Assembly (NCBI GenBank): GCA_958450325.1
Contig: OY288243.1
Location: forward strand, 25,946,844 to 26,010,843
Length of the DNA: 64,000 bases
Origin: Agrostemma githago
Lineage: Eukaryota > Streptophyta > Magnoliopsida > Caryophyllales > Caryophyllaceae
Direction of reading: 5' to 3'
Both the position numbers and the translations under genes were made by a program. This document shows positions 57,265-64,000 of this stretch, piece after piece. Every line of letters begins with the position of its first letter. The first letter of the stretch is position 1. Below the pieces are notes generated by a model, which saw only the letters and a list, made by a program, of their open reading frames with translations, was not told where the DNA came from and made no database searches.

Positions 57265-57553
57265 GGAGCAGCCCAGAGGAGGTTCAGGGCGAGCAGGGGA
57301 ACTGGGCCTCCAATTTTGTTGGGCCTCATAATCCTCTTTCTGAATAGTTACTCTATATATAAAATTATGAGATAATGTTCGCATATGTGGCTTGTAGTGT
57401 GGTGGTTTGAGTTTACTCCATTTACATGAAAGGTCATGGGATCAAACCCAGTTGGATGCTATTTTATTTTTTCTATTTTTTAATATTACATCCATACAAG
57501 GGCCTCAAACTCGAGACTCGAACTGGGCCTCCAAATCTATTAAGACGCCTCTG
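57265..57553. mobile_element. 289-bp insertion with 10-bp duplication, SINE- or MITE-like
   Basis: Absent from the LARD-B 5' LTR (near 28868) and flanked by TCTTTATTCA on both sides (57255-57264 and 57554-57563). AACTGGGCCTCCAA occurs near both ends. The section 57385-57465 (GTGGCTTGTAGTGTGG...GGGATCAAACCC) resembles RNA polymerase III A and B boxes and is followed by a T-rich tract, suggesting a tRNA-derived SINE body. The GACGCCTCTG terminus instead recalls a DNA transposon end. The class is unresolved. Confidence 0.6.
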
Positions 57554-60330
57554 TCTTTATTCATTCTTCCATTTTATTTTAGCAAAAACCTTTTCTTTCT
57601 CCCTCTTTTTGGCCGGTGTTCCTGCCCATTTTCAGCAACCATTTTCGTCCATAATCAAGCTTTGATCGTCCTATTTTCGCCTTCTAAATTATCGTCTTTC
57701 TTTCCCCTTCGTTAAGGTAATAATCGATGTTATTTCCGATTGTTATTTACCTTGATTCTTTTAGTTTTCTCATGGTATTTTTGTACCGTGTATGTCATGT
57801 GATTTAGGATTCTTGGTCGACCCCGAAGCCGACGAATTTATCGTAGACTCGGATTTGGATTGAAGGTAACGTCGTTGTTACTCGGTATTGCATGATTTTA
57901 TTTATGTGATTGCATGTATATTTTTATATTTTCTTTTTGACAATATATGTATGTCATATAATCTGGAAAAATTTTAAAAGTTGAAAATTTGCATGTTTTG
58001 ATATTTTTATCGCTTTTACGAGATTAACGATTAAATCGTCATTTTAATTTGTAAAATCATAATATTCGGCCTAAACATGTAATATATGTTTATATTCTGT
58101 AAAAATGATATTTTTGATGATTTTGAATAATTTAGTATTTTTCTGATATTTTAGTTATCGATTATTGAGTTATTACCGCTTACGGACAAAAACGATTAAA
58201 AGCCGATTTTTAGTTCTAGTACCTAAACATTTTATTTTAATCTGATTTTTGACGTGCTGAAACTTTCTGGTGAAAAAGAATTTTCTGAATGTTTCCATAA
58301 TTTTTCGAAATTGGTAAGTGGATGAATTAATTAATCACTTTAAATCATCGTTTATCGTTAAAACCGTGTTTGTCGTTTAAATTCTCGATTTCTAGTCTTT
58401 GGTTTAAATCTGGAAAAATTATGATTCTGATGATTTCATATTAAAATATAATTTTATGATTTTTAGTGCCTTAATAAAATGTTAGGAACGATAAGTTTTA
58501 TTAATGGAATCGTTAATTGTGAAAACGGGTTTTAAAGACGGTTTTGACGGAAGTTGGTAAATCTGGAACTTTGGAAAATCTGGAAAATTAGTATATTCTG
58601 GAAAATGATGATTTTTAGGTTTAATAATAACTTTTAGACATTAATACTTAAATCATTTTGTAATTACTATTTTTATTAATCGTTATTGTCGAGATTAGAC
58701 GATTAACGGGAAAACGCTTTAAAATCCGAGTTTTAGGATTCTGTAAAATTTCCTTTTCTGGACAGAATGTCCATAAATATATTTTAAATATTTTACATAA
58801 TTTTTGTACTATTTATTAAAGTCTTTAATTAATAAGTATTGATTTTCGGACAAATTGTGATTTATCGTTAAAATGTTTCGTCTTACCTAAAAGAGTTATT
58901 TTTCCAGCAATTTTGAAAGTATTTAAATCTGAAACTTTAATATTTAAATCATCCCTTAACATACTCTAAATATATTTGTTGGTTTAATTAAATAAAAACG
59001 TTCAAATATTTAATTTGATGTTTGCCGTAAAATCCTATTTATAATTTTATTGTCGAAACTAATAATAATTAGGGAATTTTAGCTTTATAACTTTTGAAAA
59101 CACCCTAATTAGTAATATTAAAATGTTTAAGACATTTTTGATCATTTTATAACGCTTATACGATATTTTAATAATTTCATAAAATTAAATGTTCACTTTG
59201 GTAATTAATATCGTTAAGGCCGAAAGTATTAGTTTTATAAATCTATATCGTTTACTAAAATGTGATGTTAGTATAAACTAATATCTTCGCTATTTTGTTA
59301 TGATGCTATTTTTGGTAAAGTTTCTAAAAATAGAAAGTTTCCTCTTTTGGAAAGTGATTCCTTTTCTTTTGTTCTCCTATTGTTTGTATTGAATACATCT
59401 TTTAAATATCGATAATGGATTGTTTTGGAGTTATGGAATAAGGAAAAGTGTGGGTTTAGAGTAATATAGTCTGGGATGTACGTTTTGCCATCAACTATAA
59501 AGCTGGTGTGTCTATGTTAAGACACATTGGTCGTTGAACTGAGCATGGTTTGTGTTCAGGAGTGCGTATATTTTGACCTTAAACTAAGATATCGCATCGT
59601 GTAAGTCACCGTCGGGTTGAACTGGATTACGGTTGGTGTCCAGGAGGGGTGTACATTACTTAAGCCAGGACCTCGCAGCATGCAGTCCTGTTATAGTTGA
59701 GTTGCCTAGTTAGAGACCGAAGTCTGATTTGTTTTGACTAAGTTCTCGAAGCTAGTTTAGTATTATCCTAGTGAAAGTCTAAATTCTACATTAATCCTAT
59801 CCATAACGCCATTTTGAATATTTTTATTATTATCGATATAATTTTGATTTGCAGGTTGGCCAGTGTTTTATGTTTTCTCCGGAAAACTCATTTTTATTAT
59901 ATTGTTTCGATACGTGAAGTTTTTCACTGAAAACTTATTTTCATTATAATGTTTTACTGTTTTCCGTCTTTACTATTTTTCCTATATTAGTAATTACTGT
60001 TTTAAAATCCTGTTATACGGTTGGGAGAACGTTGACGTTGCTCCTCACTGATTGTGGCTGTTATGTTTTTAACATGACAGGTATGCATGTTTTCGGGTGT
60101 GGGCTAGCGGGCAGACATGATCCTTGCTTGATTAATTTTAATAATTATGTTTTGTGGATTGTTAAACCCCTTCGTGGATTTATTTAATTTTTGGCCATTT
60201 TATTTGGGGCCTAATGTTTGACTTTACCATTTATATTTTTATAAAAACATAGTTACAGCGTGTTATAATCCCGACTCTACAGTGTTTCCGCCACTGTATC
60301 GCGTTAGAATTTCTAGGGGATTACAGTTGT

Positions 60331-61580
60331 CGCGCCTCAGAACCGAGTCGCTAGGACCCTCGCGCCTCAGAATCAAGGCGCACGAAATGTCGCGCCTATG
60401 GGCTCGAATCCAGCCTCGAGAAAACTACATATTCAAAGCTAAAACGTAAACAACCAAGACTAATAGAACAGCCAAACAAACCCAGAAATCGCGTATAAAC
60501 CTCAACACTCAACACTAAGGCGCATGGCCTCGTGCGCCTGAATACTGAGACGCCGGGGGTGCTGCGCTAACCTCTGTGTGGGTTTCTGTGTTTGGTCAGT
60601 TCAATCAAAACAAGCAGTGGTCTAGTCCTGTATTAGTCCAGGCGCTCAATCTATCGCGCCTCAGAATCAGTATGCACAGGGACGTGCGCCTTATTTCTGA
60701 ACCGCATGGCTTGTCGAGTCTCTGTTAATGCCGTACAGACGCACTTTAAGCAGAATACTAGGTAAGGTATATCACGAGATCCGACTAATATCTGTATTAT
60801 CACGTTAAAACTGATTCGCAAATACGTATAATAACTAGTACTCTCTCCCCTTCTACGTGGACCTTAACATGGGTTGCCTGTCACGTGATATCGCGTGCAA
60901 AGAATGTAAAAACACTTACTTCTACAACAACATACCTATTCTTAAATCAACCGACATAGCAAAGGAATAGGGTTTAAATTGATTGGTTGTTACAGTTTTA
61001 TACCACATTAGAACGAGAAACATCTAGCATCGATTGACTAGTAGAGACCGCTACGTGCGGGCGGGATTGGGTGTAGATAGTCAAACGATATTGACTTCCC
61101 AATACGTGCCCTCACCCTTTAATTTACTCAGAATTTAAGGTTTTTCGGATGTCTGAACCCATTGGTAACGAGAGTCATTCTAGACATGAAATGCTTAAAG
61201 GTACTAGTCTTTATCTTTAGGTCCCTATATCACTCAACTTTGAGTCTAAGGATTAAAGTTGACTTGAACGGTGCACGAACATCCATAATTGTTCGGTGGC
61301 GACTCTAAAATCACATCACGAATTCGGGTCCACAAAACGGACGCTAGACCAAATGATCCGGCCTTTAAACATTTACAACCACATCTCGATCGATTTCAAC
61401 GGCAACATAGATGCACCCATACATCTTTCTAGTACAACCCACAAATCGTCAACCAAATCGAGGTCCAACACATCGCCCTGAACGCGGGATCGGGCCGGCC
61501 CCCCTGTGTGCCGTGTGGGTGGCCGCCGCGGAGATTCTTCTCAACGCGCCTGTGCGTGCGCGCAGGTGGTAGCGTCCACA
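60331..61580 (+). repeat. Solo LTR F, second segment
   Basis: It continues F after the LARD-B target duplication (GTTGT, 60326-60330) and ends GTCCACA at 61580, as in the gypsy I LTR. Without the nested DNA, F is 1682 bp. No internal domain follows, so it is a solo LTR left by LTR-LTR recombination. CGCGCC motifs recur every 30 bp at 60331, 60361 and 60391, and again at 60520-60690. A GGTGGCGACTC stretch near 61290 matches the one near the end of the gypsy I LTR. The 61-aa frame at 61296-61481 is not a gene. Confidence 0.78.
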
Positions 61581-61825
61581 GTTTGCATTTCGGAACCGAT
61601 TTGGGGCCCCGGAGTCGGAGTTTACTATAATTAGTGTTGACGCGACCAGAAAGATTCGACTAAGACCTTCTAGATTTTGGATTAATTTTTCCGAGTAATT
61701 ATTTGCATCCGTTCAATAGAAAAATCATCTGAAGCATCGTAAAATCACGTCGTGCTGCAGCCCGATCATCATGGGTGTTTGTCGGACGCTCCAGTAGCCC
61801 TTAGGTACAAATACGAGTATCTACA
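61581..61825 (-). repeat. Tat-like LTR F', first 245 bp (minus strand)
   Basis: Read on the minus strand from 61825 it starts TGTAGATACTC and parallels 27725-27975, including the ACACCC-ATGATGATCGG stretch. It is the beginning of the F' LTR, separated from 26353-27724 by insertion of F and everything nested in F. Confidence 0.75.
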
Positions 61826-62212
61826 ATGTAATGTGCAATGGTTAAAATTGAGACAAGTTGCTCAATGGATTACTAAACACAGGCATCGACAGCATTGGAA
61901 GGCATTTTGGTTTCGACCTTGTTTTGGCGACTACTATATATTGCGATGCTTTGGCATGAGCGTAATATTCACATGTTTGACAGTAGATCCATGGACTACA
62001 TTAATCTCATTAAACTGATTGAGTTTAGTGTCATCGTCCGAATTCTCGCGTATTCGAAGCAATCTCATATGCAAAACATTTGTCGATGCCCTAAGTGGTT
62101 GATTTGTACCTTTTGTCTAGTCTAGACTTTAATTTGGTTTTTTGTAAGACATTTTTTTTTGTATTTTTTCCTCGATTAATACAAAATCGAGATAACTTTC
62201 TTACTACAAAAA
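61826..62212 (+). pseudogene. LINE ORF2 3' fragment
   Basis: The plus-strand frame 61895-62125 reads LLYIAMLWHERNIHMF, matching the C-terminal aIYxxWxERNxRIF pattern of plant L1 ORF2 (compare AAIYMNWDERNKRIF in the LINE at 4436-9308). A 3' UTR with CTCGATTAATACAAAATCGAG follows. The 5' end is cut at the start of F'. 62213-62422 shows nothing I can name. Confidence 0.65.
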
Positions 62213-62422
62213 AGAGTAGGGTAGATGACGATAATTTTTCGGACACATGAAATGTCCACAAGGCTCTCTATTTACTTCACGTGAATTATGAGACATAGAA
62301 CAAGTAGTGTATGAGTGATTACCTTATTTTTAAAAAACATCTAAACATTATTTTCGAATAATCCATAATAAATATTCAAATAAAATCTTAGATTTCGTAA
62401 GCAATCGATCCACTAGTAAAGT

Positions 62423-64000
62423 TGTGGACATGACATAGGTCCACCCCGACGCGGCCACGCGCGGGTTTGGGGAGGCGAATGAATCTCATGTGAGATGGAT
62501 CTCGAGTTGAAATTTAAATCGAAGTAGGAGTCGCCACCGAACTTTATGGGAGTTTGGGCCCGTTCGAACCCACTCTATGTCGTAGTAGGCCATGTACAAA
62601 ATATGGCCCATTTCCGATATCAGAGTGTATTGGGTTCGTCCCTTAGCATTTGATACCGATACCGACATTATCAGTAATCGAATATTGAATGACTCTCGAT
62701 GCCAATGGATTCGGACATCCGGAAACCATGGTTCTGGGTAAGGGGTGAGGGTACGTGTTGAGAAGTTCACAAAGAACACCCAACCCCACCCGCACTTAGC
62801 GGCCTTTACTAAGATATCGTTCGATTTTTATGTACGCGCGTTAGTTCGACGATTGAATGATATGCAAAGAGTATTTTTAGACTAAACATGCGAATTATGT
62901 TTGCTAAGTCGTTTAATGCATCTAAAAATTAACGTCAAAGTTGTATTTTAGCATGCGAGGTTCATTTTAGTATAATAAAACAAACGAAAAGAAATTGCTA
63001 AAGACATGAACAAACGGGTTAGTAACGATTGATAAATTGAATAAAAAAATGTAAAGTTAATGCATGGTTTGAAAAAGTTTGTGACGTGTGATGGATTAAA
63101 CACGCGTGACCGAGGTCAAAAACATTTATCGAAAGCTTGAAATATGCCGAGAAAGACGCTGTTTCAAGAAACTTAAAAATAGGTAAGAAAAACGAGGAAA
63201 GGACGTCATGGTTTCAGCAACCCAAGCGACTCGCCCGGGAGGAGGCGTGACTCGCGCAGGAAGGCGTCTCGCCCGGGACGCGTACGGCTCGCGTCTCGGG
63301 CTGCTCTCGGTTATGACTTTTCGAAAATCGTTAGTAAATCGCGTATAAATATGAATTAATTTATACTCGACTTATATTTTCGATATTCGTCGTATTCGAT
63401 ATTCGATTATGAAATCGATATCGAATATTCGGAATTTTTGTAAGAAAAAGGAAGAATTTTGCAAATCGTTTTGTAAAATCAAATTGAAAAAAAAACGATG
63501 TTTGATTCTCTCCATGTTAAAAATCGTCGTGTTTTGTCTTACGAAACTATGTGACGATTTTTTAGTATCAACGAGATTAATTTAGTTCTTGTTAGATACG
63601 ATATTTGACTATAGAGTCAATATCGTATTTTAAGAACGTTGTTTTATATGAAAATAGTTTGTAGTATTGATATTATGTAAAAAAAATGCGACGACGACCC
63701 ATAATAAAAAAGGACCGACGACACGACTCAAAGAAGAAGAAGAAAAAGACGCGAGAAGGGAAGAGAGAATAGAAAGAACGGGATTGATTTTTACACCCTC
63801 AACCTACATGCTTTGTCTTCTCGGAATAGGGCTCGTTGGAATGTAGCTTAGACACGGGAGCGTCGAGATAATGTGGGTTAGTTTAGGGTGGTGTTCCGGG
63901 TTGAATAAGTTGGCGGGTGATGGTCGGCCTTTGGTCGGAATCGAGTTACAATATCGGTCTTTCGATGCTATGTTTGATGTTTGGATGTTTCGAGATTGTA
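62423..64000 (-). repeat. Tat-like LTR G (minus strand), leaves window
   Basis: Inverted, 62423-62830 matches the last ~400 bp of the gypsy I LTR (43110-43517), ending TGTCCACA at 62423. Beyond that the two diverge. A GC-rich array (63228-63305) repeats CTCGC motifs every 17-21 bp, roughly where gypsy I has array 2. The rest is AT-rich and non-coding; the 97-aa frame at 62486-62779 is LTR sequence. Confidence 0.7.

Larger units (their letters stand above)
34582..60325 (+). repeat. LARD-B 3' LTR, split by copia H and a short insertion
   Basis: Segments 34582-35231, 57199-57264 and 57564-60325. It ends ATTACA followed by target duplication GTTGT (60326-60330), matching 28152-28156. This proves that everything from 28157 to 60325 is one insertion event with later events inside it. 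Confidence 0.92.

Overview
The window is intergenic DNA from a large plant nuclear genome. Both strands are almost wholly transposable elements, and I found no host protein gene, rRNA, tRNA or CRISPR. Plant origin is shown by Ty3/gypsy elements of Tat and Athila type, Ty1/copia elements primed by initiator-Met tRNA, an L1-type LINE with a DUF4283-like ORF1, a CACTA element and an hAT MITE. A eudicot is likely; Caryophyllales is only a guess.

Left third (1-19270). LARD-A is a non-coding LTR element with Tekay/Del-like termini; its 5' LTR is cut by the window edge (1-615) and its 3' LTR (3755-11518) holds an antisense L1 LINE (4436-~9308). LARD-A lies in an Athila-like element whose remaining 3' part runs 11519-11770 plus 15677-~19270. 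A 3.9-kb CACTA element (11771-15676) splits that part.

Middle (19271-27724). A deletion junction near 19271 joins the Athila LTR to a truncated minus-strand copia (LTR 20103-20480 plus broken gag). That copia sits in LARD-C (minus strand, LTR 21564-26352, carrying an 863-bp hAT MITE). LARD-C in turn cuts a minus-strand Tat-like LTR called F'.

Right (27725-64000). This is a deep nest, each level defined by target-site duplications: F' contains solo LTR F (27725-61580); F contains LARD-B (28157-60325, TSD GTTGT); the 3' LTR of LARD-B contains copia H (35232-57193, TSD AGTGT/AATGT); the 3' LTR of H contains gypsy I (40871-56867, TSD ATAGT). Beyond the nest come a LINE 3' fragment and another Tat-like LTR (G) that leaves the window.

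Gypsy I is the living part of the window. It is 15,997 bp long, has LTRs that look identical (2647 bp), an uninterrupted 2138-aa Gag-Pol, and an antisense two-exon gene with its own TATA box predicting a 515-aa DUF7745/plant-mobile-domain-like protein.

The most unusual signal is a palindrome module. Twelve-bp palindromes of the form ACTCGAYCGAGT occur in pairs 21-23 bp apart, with pairs repeating every ~73 bp. The same layout occurs upstream of the LTR TATA box (2 units), in the transcribed LTR (3 units) and inside the antisense gene's intron (3 units). The spacings are close to whole helical turns. Athila and the other Tat-like LTRs carry unrelated but analogous motif arrays. Copia H and the Athila 3' region carry hairpins with conserved loops and compensating stem changes.
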